Source of the DNA: Marsupella aquatica
Lineage: Eukaryota > Marchantiophyta
NCBI GenBank assembly: GCA_973895155.1
Contig: OZ316891.1
Coordinates: 24,552,001-24,616,000, forward strand
Direction: 5' to 3'
DNA: 64,000 nucleotides
Part shown: piece by piece, positions 12,072-21,428 of the stretch
Numbering within the stretch: position 1 is the first letter of the stretch
How the letters are laid out: every line of letters starts with the position of its first letter
The notes under the pieces: model-generated
What the model saw: the letters and a program-made list of their open reading frames with translations, nothing else
Database searches by the model: none
What the model was told of the DNA's origin: nothing
Position numbers and translations under genes: made by a program

Positions 12072-12990
12072 TGGTGTAAGGGCGCCGTCCCTTTTAGGGT
12101 GGGGCGGACGTGGAGGTAGAAGGCGTGAGTGGGCAGGGCGGGCGCTGATCTCCAAGTTTAGACTTAGGATCAGGACTAGGAGAACGGCCCTGACACTTAG
12201 ATTAGTGGGATTTTGGATCCACGGGTGAAGGCAACACTTGTGCTCCTGCCTTGCTGTACATAGGTAGATTATAGTCAGGTAAATTACAGTAGGTAGATTA
12301 GGCTTACGCTGCAAGGAATCAGGCGGATCCACGACCAAGATAAGTACTTGGGCTGCGGGGAGTTCAGGGCCTCTTCTTTAGCAAGTTTTTAGTTGCACCA
12401 GCAGGGCTGGGAACTAGTAGTAAGAGAAGCTCTCGGTTAGTTATACAGTGACCCTTGTGTATATTCATGTTTCCTCATACCTAAGAACTGAATAGAGTTG
12501 GCCTCACGGCTTAGTTCGCAGAGCTTGTGTATGAGATATACTGTTTGTATTGCAAGTGCATGGTATAACTCAGTCAGAAGGAGTCATTTTGCTATTTGTG
12601 TTTTGCATTAACTTGTGTGAAGAGTGCCCACATCAACAACTAGAAGGGAAGTAAGCAAGGGAGTGAGAGTTGGATGTGTCGAGCTGAGAGAGGTCTTAGC
12701 GGCTTAACCAAACCAATTGGGGATCATTCTGGCGGCGGAATCCAAATTAATATACCTAACCAACGGAGGGGAAGACAAGAGAAGGTCTAGATTAGGCCAA
12801 CTGCGTATCTCATGACCCGATGAAGGATCTGTCTGGTATATGTGTGTAAAATGTTAATAGTAGTAGTAGGAGGTTAGCAGCATCCCATGCCGCTAAGCCA
12901 TGGAAACGGCCTCGCCGAGCACAAAACCTACGGGAATTGGCTTGTGCGGGGGGGGTTTCTTGGGTTTGGGGAGCCATGGGATGCACCACA
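12072..12990 (+). other. Noncoding 3' part of A LTR (5' LTR copy)
   Basis: This is the same noncoding tail as 6007-6903 and ends at the LTR terminus GCACCACA. I see no coding sequence. Confidence 0.6.
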
Positions 12991-13011
12991 TTTTTGGCGC
13001 TAGATGGAGGG
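12991..13011 (+). promoter_or_regulatory. Candidate primer-binding site of A element
   Basis: TTTTTGGCGCTAGATGGAGG follows the LTR end directly. A tRNA primer site normally starts TGG, the complement of the tRNA CCA end, so TGGCGCTAGATGGAGG is the candidate. The intact element has TGGCACTAGATGG at the same place. The matching tRNA is not assigned. Confidence 0.6.
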
Positions 13012-13059
13012 GGCATTTCTTAAGCCGTGAGATATGAAGTTACGAAGGGAGCGTAGGTA

Positions 13060-14282
13060 ATGACTGAACCTACGCCAAGGGAGGAAAGAGCGATTCAACG
13101 GGAGAGAGCTTGTCTGCAGCAGCTCGTCGGGTGGCATGATACACCGTGACTGATAGGGGCAGAAAGAGCTAGTAGCTCCGTAACTGAAAATGGCATCAAA
13201 GAAGACATACCAGAAGAAGGGTCGGTAAGGAGAAGTGAGTCTCCAACCGACATGGGGGAACCAGAGGCACGGCCAGACGAGAGGCCAGGGACCAGACTGA
13301 GCCAACGGTCATGTATTCATTACAAGGCCTTTCATGGTAGAGGAGATGAGGATCCGGACGAATGGTTGGATGACTTCAAAGGAACTACTGCAGCAAATGG
13401 AGAATCGGCCATCAAGATGCAAATTCTTCCCGGCCTGTTCAAAGGTGAGGCTAGGCCTTGGTACAGAGCCTTGGACGTGGAAGGAGAACCCAGAGACTTT
13501 AGCCGAGGCAATTAAGGATATTCAATTATACATTAATGCAAATATCACAAGCCGGAAGAAATAGCTTAAATCTGAGAGTTCTTCATCGGAGGAGGGATCA
13601 CCCCATAAGAAAAAAGATAAGAAAAAGAAACATTCTAAGAAGTCAAGAAGTGATAACTCAAGCTCGGATAGTGGAAGTAGCAAGAGTGAGTCATCTTCTA
13701 GTTCTGAAGAAGAAAAAACTAGGAAAAAGAAGGGCAGAAGGAGGGGGAAGTTGAAAGTCAAACTAGAGGCTAAAACGCTAGATAACATTGTAGCTCTTAC
13801 CAAGCAGCTTAAGGCTATAATAGCAGAAGTAAAACAAAAGAAGAAGGTAGTACAAGAGGATAGCTCTGTATGGTGTGCCTTATGTTATAAAACCGGACAC
13901 CATAAAGATGCGTGTCCTAAACTTAATACTAGTCATGTTCGGCATGTGGCTGAGGCTAGACCATGTCAGGGAGAAGTAGAGTACTTTTTAGGGGATGCCG
14001 CTGATAGTGTTTTCGCCATCAGTGAGATTGGAGCACGAGACTTATCCAACAGCCCTGCATCTCTCTGGTCAAGATTAAGGAACAATCCGGGAGAGATGTA
14101 TCCTCGGATTATTCAGAATCCGTCAGTACCTCCTAGGCCGAATGTGCAAAGATTTACGGCATGCTATAATTGTGGTCAACCTGGCCATTTTGCTAGAGAA
14201 TGCCCGAATGCACGCAAACAAGGAGATGGACAACCAGCTCAGCTATGTATGGGATGTCAACAGGAGGGTCACATGCTAGGAC
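13060..14282 (+). pseudogene. gag, N-terminal and zinc-knuckle part, of + strand A element
   Basis: ATG 13060 begins the gag frame, collinear with the gag of the intact copy at 33711. It is broken by TGA near 13147 and by a deletion of about 240 bp at 13480-13485, which removes the core of the capsid-like domain and shifts frame. The end points share GGAAG microhomology. Downstream it keeps the Ser/Lys/Arg-rich linker and CCHC knuckles CALCYKTGHHKDAC and CYNCGQPGHFAREC. It stops at 14282 inside a third knuckle (CMGCQQEGHMLG), where the MULE entered. Confidence 0.85.
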
Positions 14283-14439
14283 GAGGTGTTTACAAAAGGC
14301 AGTAAACAGCAAACAGAAAACTATAACAGGAACTGGTAACAGCAAAATTTCCTGTTTTGGGAGCACATTTCTCCTGGTATTGTGGCAAAATTAAAAAAAT
14401 CCGTTCCTAAAATACTGATAATTATGCGATGCCAAATAC

Positions 14440-14566
14440 TAGTGCCGGGAGTCTACAGGCAAAACAATCACAAATGCATCATAACGAATACTAGCGCCGG
14501 GCGTTCGAACCCAAAATAATGAAACATTAATCTCCCAAACATGCCGAATACTAGAGCCGGCCGCTT
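14440..14566. repeat. Three tandem degenerate copies of the MULE palindrome
   Basis: TAGTGCCGGGAGTC (14440), TAGCGCCGGGCGTT (14492) and TAGAGCCGGCCGCTT (14552) each follow AATAC and are spaced 52 and 60 bp apart. The left halves are well kept and the right halves have decayed. Confidence 0.65.
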
Positions 14567-14825
14567 CTAATGCTTTATGGAGAAAATCACGAGAACGTAG
14601 GACTGATGTTCAGGCTGAGATCCAAGTAGAAACCAAAGATTACTAATAGTCTAAGTTCAATATCAAAGCACAGAAGTAGGACTTAACCAAGGTATCTAAG
14701 TCATAACTTCTAACGGGAAATTGAAAGAAAAGAAACCCGAGCTTTTTTATTTAAGTAAAACAGATTGTCCTTGATGTACAAATATTGTTACATAGGAACA
14801 CTAAAGTTTCCAGTGCAATTGTAAC

Positions 14826-14840
14826 TAGCGCCAGGCGCTA
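14826..14840. repeat. MULE palindrome TAGCGCCAGGCGCTA
   Basis: Perfect copy of the 15-bp palindrome TAGCGCCNGGCGCTA in the left terminal region. Confidence 0.85.
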
Positions 14841-15178
14841 ATACTCCCGGTGGGTGCATCGACGTACAATGTCCTAGCTCGAAGAGTGACAGTCATCATC
14901 AATCCCAGCGTCCTGACGATCTGGATCATGGCGGAAACCATCTAATCGGAGTTGACATATGCTCTCGTGGGCCGTCGATACACTGGCCTTCCATGGAATC
15001 GAGAAGGAGAAGAACGAGAGCAATGGACTTTGAAAGAAACAATAGTATGTTTATAAGGGGCTTGGATTTCCCGTTATTGGTCCTCTTGACGGTACCAGTC
15101 GCCGACTGAAAGCCAAATGACACTATGGCAGAAACCACAAATATCAAACGGAAACTCCAAACGTGTTTTTTGGGGATG

Positions 15179-15190
15179 GTCGGGCGCTAG
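15179..15190. repeat. Half copy of the MULE palindrome
   Basis: GTCGGGCGCTAG keeps only the right half (GGCGCTAG) of the palindrome. It is probably a decayed copy. Confidence 0.4.
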
Positions 15191-15297
15191 TTAAACAAGG
15201 AGAGGAACCCACACAAAGGAAGTTACTAAAGACCACATTAACCATTGAATGGAAGGGGGAACCTCCATCAAACTCAATTCATATTTAATACATTCAA

Positions 15298-15312
15298 TAG
15301 CGCCCGGCGCTA
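15298..15312. repeat. MULE palindrome TAGCGCCCGGCGCTA
   Basis: Perfect copy with central C, between the left terminus and the 3' end of the minus-strand gene. Confidence 0.85.
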
Positions 15313-15375
15313 ACAAAAACCAAGGGCATACTCGTACAATTGGGAAGAAGTTTGAACTGATAGAGGAGAAAATTG

Positions 15376-15685
15376 CTACCCTTCAGTGTCATATTTTGAG
15401 CTCTCATTCTGGGAGCTATGAGATCTGTCGGTTGACTCTGCCTCATCATCAATATACTTGCTTCTAGAAACATCATTTACATAGGGGTTCCTCATGAACT
15501 TCCTGTCTACTCCCCTAAGAAGCCTAAGTCCTTTTGTTTCCCAGCAGAGCGTTCTAAATTTCTCTACCTTCCTCGCGACGTTCTCAGCGTATGATGGCAA
15601 CACAAATGGCTTCTCGGGAGTGATGATTACATTTTGAGTCACTTTCCTCCAAAGTTGAAACCGTTTTCTTTGGTTCCATTCTGAC
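15376..15685 (-). CDS. Probable last exon of the ParB/methyltransferase-like gene
   Basis: This is an open frame of about 100 codons after a good acceptor (TTTTGAGCAG at 15686-15695) on the minus strand. It is rich in basic and aromatic residues (WNQRKRFQLWRKV) and ends in an acidic, Ser-rich tail like that of the preceding exon. The intron 15686-15776 (91 bp) has GTAAGC and CAG borders. The phase does not match exon 4, whose frame reaches TAA at 15789-15791. Either the gene ends there and this is untranslated, or a small indel in exon 4 broke the join. No domain is recognised. Confidence 0.4.
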
Positions 15686-16433
15686 CTGCTCAAAAGAGAA
15701 GCAAAAGTAGGTACTTAACAGATAGAAACGATGGAATTGATGGTTAGCCAACAATTGAAAGGATAAAGGAGCTTACGAGAGACGAAAATTACTCGGAAGA
15801 CTCTTCGCTGTCCTCCGTTGACCCATCATGTCGGGTTTCCTCTTTCCCACCGTCATTGACATCCTCAGGAACATCATCTTCTGGCGTCCCATCATCTTTG
15901 TCTGAATCAAAATTGAGGACAGATCTAAGTCTATCTTTCTTTTTTTGTCCGGTTATTTGAGGAGGGGGAGGTTGTGTCTCCAAAGGTTTGGGAGAAATGA
16001 GATCCAAAAAAATCCTCGAAGCGGTCTCAACAAACTCCCAACGATTTTCTAACCCGATGACAAAACGGCCTGAGTAATCCCCAGCAATGAACGTACTACC
16101 TGAGCCGATGGTCCAATCAATTACAATATCCTTAGGTATCGTAAAGAGTTCCAGGATAGTCTGCATAAAACCAACCAGTAGTCGGGAATTCCCAGTAAAA
16201 TGGAGTTCAGGACAATGATCTTCCTTCAAAGATTGTAGCCCAATAAGGTTTGAAATTGAAGGATCTTTAGCGCTAGATAACGGCTTCAATCTTGGATCCT
16301 TTGGGACCTTTCTTTTAAAAGAAACCCGACAAAATATATCCAGTCTAAGAGTGAAGACCTGCAAAAGTTGACAAACCAACTGGATTTTAAAAATCTCTTA
16401 TTCATGAGAGAAGACATACTAAGAAAGAAAGAG

Positions 16434-16448
16434 TAGCGCCGGGCGCTA
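16434..16448. repeat. MULE palindrome TAGCGCCGGGCGCTA (intron 3)
   Basis: Perfect copy with central G inside intron 16359-16477 of the methyltransferase-like gene. Confidence 0.85.
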
Positions 16449-17219
16449 GTATAGCTCTACTCAGAGAGAACATTTACCTGGACATTTGTCTTGGATCTGT
16501 ACATTGGGACAAACATGAAAACATTGTGCGTATTGATGCACATGAACTTCTTGGATTGCTGACATGCAGAAATGACCTGGGAAATCTGATCGTGGTCATC
16601 CGAGTATAAGATAGCGAGCATGCCGTCATCGGAAAGGAAAGGGTCCATCGCCCGAAAGAATGATTCGGCTGCTATGTGATCTGTGACATTCCATTTTGGG
16701 ACCCGACGGTCAACAATTGTTGGTTTCAAACCAGTTGGGAGATAGATGAAACCCGCATTCACCCCAAATGATCGTTCCTTCCCACCTCGAATGATTCCTT
16801 TATCTCTACACCCTGATTTGATCAAATCCTTACCCCACTTCTCAGCGTCTGAGACCCAATCTGGCTTCTCTTCCTTACTAAATGCACTATCAATGAATTC
16901 TGCCAAGCTTGATTTGACCATACAGTGTCTTCCAAGTTTAGTCTTGAAAGTCCCCACATCCCGTTGGATACCGGCGCCAGAAGCATTATCTCGCGACGAT
17001 TCCCAGGCATCGATGGTCCCTTTCTTCTTCTTCTTCTTTGTGCTTGTAGCATCCACAGGAACAATAACCTTCCCCTTCTCAACGGGGGTGATGGGGTCTG
17101 GATTGGCACCAGTGTTGGCCTCAGAGACTTCTGGTGTTGCATCGACTTTTGTGTCATCCGTGGCGGCATCAGATTTTCGACCACCTACCAAAAAACGGTG
17201 CCAATCACAGAAAGAGTGT

Positions 17220-17234
17220 TAGCGCCAGGCGCTG
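17220..17234. repeat. MULE palindrome TAGCGCCAGGCGCTG (intron 2)
   Basis: One mismatch from the consensus, inside intron 17185-17339 of the methyltransferase-like gene. Confidence 0.85.
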
Positions 17235-17290
17235 ACTAAACACCCACATTAATTTTGGGAAATAAGACACATTAAACTTACGACACATGA

Positions 17291-17305
17291 TAGCGCCAGG
17301 CGCTA
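17291..17305. repeat. MULE palindrome TAGCGCCAGGCGCTA (intron 2)
   Basis: Perfect copy, the second one in intron 17185-17339. Confidence 0.85.
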
Positions 17306-18695
17306 ACAAAGAAGGAAGTCGAAAGGAGGTGTAGCTTACGTTTTTTCCCAGACTTGGCACTAGCACTTGCCACAGGGGCATCCGCCTTGGCTTTGGCTCT
17401 TGGTTTTCGGCTTCGATCAACATGAACCACTGTGGTTTTGCATTTTTTTGCAACTCAGTCGTCGATGAGTTGACGTCCCCCTCAATTCCTTGCTTCATGT
17501 CGGAGACAAATTGTCTCGGAACTTGGGATTTAGACAGTTTATGGAAAGCATCCTTCTCAGTGTCGTCAAAAGGAGAATCCCATCTGTCGGTGTCAAGGTA
17601 CCAAGGGCAGTGAATTCTCTCCCACTCGAACAATTTCCTTGGTGGAAGTATACCCTCAACGGGATACATCAAATACAGTTCGGCCAGAATGTCTCCATCT
17701 GTGCAGATGACCCAATTCTGGAAAGCAGCTGGGTAAGCCCAAAAATAGTCAGGCTTCACAATCTCCATGTGCATGAAGAAATGATAGACATATCGTTTCG
17801 CGCGCTTTTGATTCTTGAGTGTGTAGTCTTCCTTGTCCGGGTACTTGGACATCCACATCGTATTGAAAAACTTACCTTTCACTGCATCCCCAAATTTTTT
17901 GAAATCATTGCACACTATTTCAACAAGTGAATCATAAGACTCACACTTCCATTCCTCCAATCGATTGGAAGGAATTATTTCACTGATTTGCTGGAGGGTA
18001 GTCTGCAGCATACCAATGGCAATACCCTCCACGCTATTCCAAGTTTGCCAAGTGTGGCACCACTGCTTCACAGGGTCATCGCTAACGCTTTGCGGGTGAA
18101 AGAACTGCTTCCTGAGCTCTGGCGTGCAATGCGCTACTAACAAAGTGCTCCTCAATTTGGGATCGAGGGCGGAGACTGCTGTAAATAACCTGGCACGATC
18201 CATGGTACAGACAACCGCATCCGGTTTCTTCTTGCGTTTGTTCACCTCTGTCATCGGATACATCTCAGCACAGGTTGTCATGAAGTCTTCAAACTCAAGA
18301 CTCAACAAGGGAGTGATCTTTGAGACCTTGATTGCCCAATCCTTCGTTGCTTCTTTCATCATGACCGCATGTCGTTTGGATGTCTCTTCCTGAGACCAAG
18401 GATTTCCCTGAGCGGTAGCCGACTCCATGTCCATCTTGAATTGTCGAGAATAGGATTTAATCTTATTCTTGCATAAGATATACAAAAGTGCTTCTTGAGG
18501 CATTTTCTTGGAATACCATGATCCTTTTCGAGTCTTCTGCATCACCTGCCCAAACTTCTTGAAGTGTGCCCCATCGATGATTGATTTGTAGTATTCTAGA
18601 TTGTTGGACAAAATCCTCTTAATTCGATCTGCATCAAGTATCCAGGAAGGTTCCACCACGGCCTGTCCAAGTCTACAGAAGAATTTGTCAGTCAA

Positions 18696-18710
18696 TAGCG
18701 CCAGGCGCTA
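18696..18710. repeat. MULE palindrome TAGCGCCAGGCGCTA (intron 1)
   Basis: Perfect copy inside the 92-bp intron 18673-18764 of the methyltransferase-like gene. Confidence 0.85.
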
Positions 18711-19857
18711 GTAAAAACTACACTATAAAAGATAAGGATAGGTGAAATTCAAAGAGAGACTTACTGGTTCACAATATGCATAGCCGCCTCAATTTCAATC
18801 AAAGATCCCTTTTCACCCTTGAAGATAGTACATTGCACACGCGGGTGATACTTGCTATCTTCCGGATTTTCTTTCGTAACGATCGACCATGCGTAAAGTT
18901 GATGGTTATCGTCAAAAACGTAAAACATCTTATCTTGTAACACCATGAAGTCTAGATCGGCCGCACATTCAGCTTCAAACTTCTCGTTCTCGGCCACCCA
19001 CACAGGGTCCTAGGTTGCTCGAATTTCTGGAGTACAAGTCTGGACATTCCCATTCAAATCTGCCGGCTGGACATAGAACAACATTCCAATTTTTGAGTTG
19101 TATCCTGTGCTACGGAAAGAGTCCTTCAACTTTTCAATTGAAGGACTTCCCTTCTGTAAGGTGCGGACAACTTCCATGTGAACCAAGCGGCACATTGGAA
19201 TCCTTGGGGGGTCTTTGTCGTGCCCCCAAAAATCCTTGCCAAACACCATAACGTGCTTGGAGATAACGTCGGACATCGTCAGTGACAGTTCTCCTCGATC
19301 TTCCACAACGTATGTGTCGAGATTGTCCATCTTCGCTCTCTGGCTCTTCGGAAATGTGACTATTGCGACTGTTTCAGGATCTTGGGATGCTGTAGACCGT
19401 GTCACACGACGACTGTAAACAAATCCAGAAAACGCGCACTCGGATGTCTGGGAATGGATCTGCTCTCTCTGCCCGTTAGCACTATACCCATGCGAGGTGG
19501 TGAGGAGAGGGTCCATGTTTTGCACACACGAAGTGCTTCACGATCGTTATGAGTACCTCGTTCGTACCGTACTTCTTCTAGAGAATTCTTGCACGAAGAA
19601 CCTCCGAAACGGAGCCTAAATACAGCGGACAAGGGAGGTGGGGAGAGTATCATCTCTAAACTATCCACTCACTACATTGATATCTATTTACAATATTCTC
19701 CTGAGCGCCACTTGTCAATTCTGGATTAGTGGTTTAGAATACCGTTGGCATATCTTCAACGTTACGTGACCTAACGTTACCGTTGAATATGACCGTTAAA
19801 GAAGAGTTCGGTGATTTTAATCTATATTCCTAGGTCAAATCTGATATTGGTCAATAG

Positions 19858-19872
19858 TAGCGCCTGGCGCTA
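19858..19872. repeat. MULE palindrome TAGCGCCTGGCGCTA
   Basis: Perfect copy with central T in the divergent intergenic region. Confidence 0.85.
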
Positions 19873-20011
19873 CCCAAAATGATCAATATTTAAACCCTAA
19901 ATTGACCCTAAGTTTGGCCAACATTGACCCTGAAGTATAAAATAAAAAACAAAAATGAATACAATTTTGAATATTTTGCCTTAAATGAATGTCATGATTA
20001 TTGTTTCAAAT

Positions 20012-20026
20012 TAGTGCCCGACGCTA
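20012..20026. repeat. MULE palindrome, degenerate TAGTGCCCGACGCTA
   Basis: Two mismatches; both look like C-to-T or G-to-A transitions at CpG-type positions. Confidence 0.7.
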
Positions 20027-20157
20027 ATATTAAATGGGAACATTTTGTTAAAATTTTAGATAATATTTGGAAAATAGCTACAAACATTAGGATTTATTTT
20101 GAAACCCCAGATAAAATATTCCAGCTTTAGACCACAATTTAGGGTGTGTGTTTATGG

Positions 20158-20172
20158 TAGCGCCTGGCGCTA
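20158..20172. repeat. MULE palindrome TAGCGCCTGGCGCTA
   Basis: Perfect copy in the intergenic region, upstream of the transposase start. Confidence 0.85.
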
Positions 20173-20221
20173 AACATATATTGAACCGTTTTGGGTCCAT
20201 TTTGGGGTGAGGATGTTTGAG

Positions 20222-20236
20222 TAGCGCCCGACGCTA
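20222..20236. repeat. MULE palindrome TAGCGCCCGACGCTA
   Basis: One mismatch (G to A in the right half), upstream of the transposase start. Confidence 0.8.
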
Positions 20237-20486
20237 CTCAATTAAGATGATTTAATAAACATGATTATGGTCTTTGTAAACGGACATCTTAGGGTCATTA
20301 GTATAAATGTCGTTGACATAACGACAAAAAACATTTATTGTGTCAGATGTGCTTTCGACCGGTAGTGATTTTGTCATATTCTAACGGCTCTGACAAACGG
20401 ATTATTCACTATGAATACCATTGTGTGCATTCAAAGACGTCATTCATTATTGTGAACTGAGTGTTTTTGGGTTGGATGATCTTACA

Positions 20487-20962
20487 ATGTTGAGGTCAAT
20501 CATTCTGACGCGTCCGTCTACGGGTGACCTTGTATCCATTCCATTGTCGGCCAATGACGTATACAAGCAAGTTAGTGAGAATTATCTCTGTGGGCGCTTT
20601 GGTTTGGATTTGAATGACATTGAGGACATTTTGGAGGAGGGAAACGGAGATGAAGCCTCTAATTTCACTGCTTCTTTTGATGTTGATGACGGGATTCGTT
20701 TTTGGCACCTGAATGCAGGAATTCGGTATTCTATTGTCATTCAAAAACCAGTCGCATCCGATCTCCCATCTTCATCCAAACCCTTTGTTGATGTTGTCTT
20801 GCTTTCAGATAGCAATGATGATGGACCTTCTGGTTTGCTTGAGTCTAGTGCTAAACCCCCTCACACAGTTGTTAAACAGGAGGTTACCCCTGTTAAACAG
20901 GAGGTTGGAGAAGTTTTTACCAAAAATTCCATTGTGTATCGGAGAAGTGCAATGGATACCAT
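20487..20962 (+). pseudogene. MULE transposase gene, N-terminal exon part
   Basis: ATG 20487 starts the frame and an in-frame stop-free stretch precedes it. The product begins with an approximately 90-residue acidic domain (LTRPSTGDLVSIPLSANDVY, then FDVDDGIRFWHLNAG) that could be a PB1-like N-terminus, as found in some MULE transposases. A Ser/Asp-rich linker with a duplicated VKQEV follows. The frame is interrupted at 20962 by a B solo LTR. With one copy of the ACCAT duplication removed, codon phase continues exactly at 40467, which confirms that these two pieces were one exon. Confidence 0.7.
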
Positions 20963-21428
20963 TGTGACGCCGCCGGTACGGCGAGTAATGAGTAATTTGG
21001 TCTAAATCGTGCCTAGCACGCGCGTTAGGGGTATCTTAGGCCGCTATGATTAGCATAACGACAATATTTAGGTAGCCATTATGAGTAGGAAATCATTAGT
21101 CAATAAGGGGAATTCATGTTCGGGCTGGCGGCGCGTCCCCATTCGCACGCCCGGGTTACGAGCGTGGAGGGGCCCTCCCTCGGGTCCGTATAACAAACTT
21201 CGGGAGGCATCCGCTGACATGCGGTGACTCAGACCGGCGGAGTGGCCGGTACACTATAAGCGTGAACGGTTCAGCCTATGGGCAGCGAGGAGATGACGGG
21301 GGATTGGCAAGCCCTCAAGGTATAAAGAGGGAGCCAACCCTTTGGAGTGCACCAGTCCATCAGTCCACGCGCCAGCTTTGATCCCAGCTCTCTCGTTCTC
21401 TCTAAGTCGCCACTACTATCTCCTCTGA
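20963..21428 (+). promoter_or_regulatory. Family B LTR 5' promoter region with TATA at 21321-21328
   Basis: TATAAAGA at 21321-21328 matches the TATAAAAG of copy 1 in position. The GAGTGCACCAGTCC that follows is also shared and may mark the transcription start. The ATG of the LTR frame is at 21429. Confidence 0.6.

Larger units (their letters stand above)
8420..12990 (+). repeat. 5' LTR of the + strand A element
   Basis: This LTR runs from TGTGATGCCTAG to GATGCACCACA (4,571 bp) and is followed directly by TTTTTGGCGCTAGATGG. It is closest to the LTR at 2203-6903. Compared with that copy it has lost part of the coding region near 10790, where sequence corresponding to about 4593-4745 is missing. 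Confidence 0.9.
14283..15375. other. Left terminal noncoding region of the MULE
   Basis: No supported coding sequence. It holds the terminal ACAGCAAACAG motif (near 14307), CTGGTAACAGCA (14333-14344, also at 49050-49061 in the right end), three AATACTAG-led degenerate palindromes at about 55-60 bp spacing, and full palindromes at 14826 and 15298. Confidence 0.6.
15789..19516 (-). pseudogene. ParB-like / DNA methyltransferase-like MULE gene, four coding exons, nearly intact
   Basis: Exons are 19516-18765, 18672-17340, 17184-16478 and 16358-15789. All three introns (92, 155 and 119 bp) have GT-AG borders and keep phase. Only two lesions are seen: TAG at 19010-19012, and one missing base in an A run (17443-17449) after which the next frame continues through the splice in phase. 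The intact product would be about 1,120 aa. Segments: a ParB/sulfiredoxin-like part in exon 1 (IEKLKDSFRSTGY, then FYVFDDNHQLYAW, where ParB families have a G-N-H-R-type motif); about 450 residues of unassigned helical sequence; a KKRGRK AT-hook-like stretch built across intron 2; and a C-terminal N6_N4 methyltransferase-like fold (IVIDWTIGSGSTFIAGDYSG, then RFVIGLENRWEFVETASRIF). The DPPY catalytic motif expected upstream is not visible, so it may bind DNA without methylating it. It ends in an acidic tail. Confidence 0.6.
19517..20486. promoter_or_regulatory. Divergent intergenic (bidirectional promoter) region of the MULE
   Basis: This region of about 970 bp separates the start codons of the minus-strand ParB/methyltransferase-like gene (19516) and the plus-strand transposase gene (20487). 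It is AT-rich, with TGTAAATAGATATC on the minus strand near 19680-19693 as a TATA-like candidate. It holds four palindromes (19858, 20012, 20158, 20222). No coding sequence is supported here. Confidence 0.6.

Noticed and set aside
12991-13011. Link between the MULE palindrome half GGCGCTA and the A-element primer-binding site TGGCGCTAG
   Set aside because: The match is only 8-9 bases, in a position explained by tRNA priming. The young copy has TGGCACTAG, so it looks coincidental.
15789-19516. Bacterial or phage contamination as source of the ParB/methyltransferase-like gene
   Set aside because: Three introns with GT-AG borders and preserved phase, and its position between plant transposon pieces, argue for a resident eukaryotic gene.
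14440-20236. Dispersed TAGCGCC palindromes as a CRISPR-like array
   Set aside because: Spacing is irregular (about 50 bp to more than 1 kb), copies lie in introns, and the DNA is eukaryotic.
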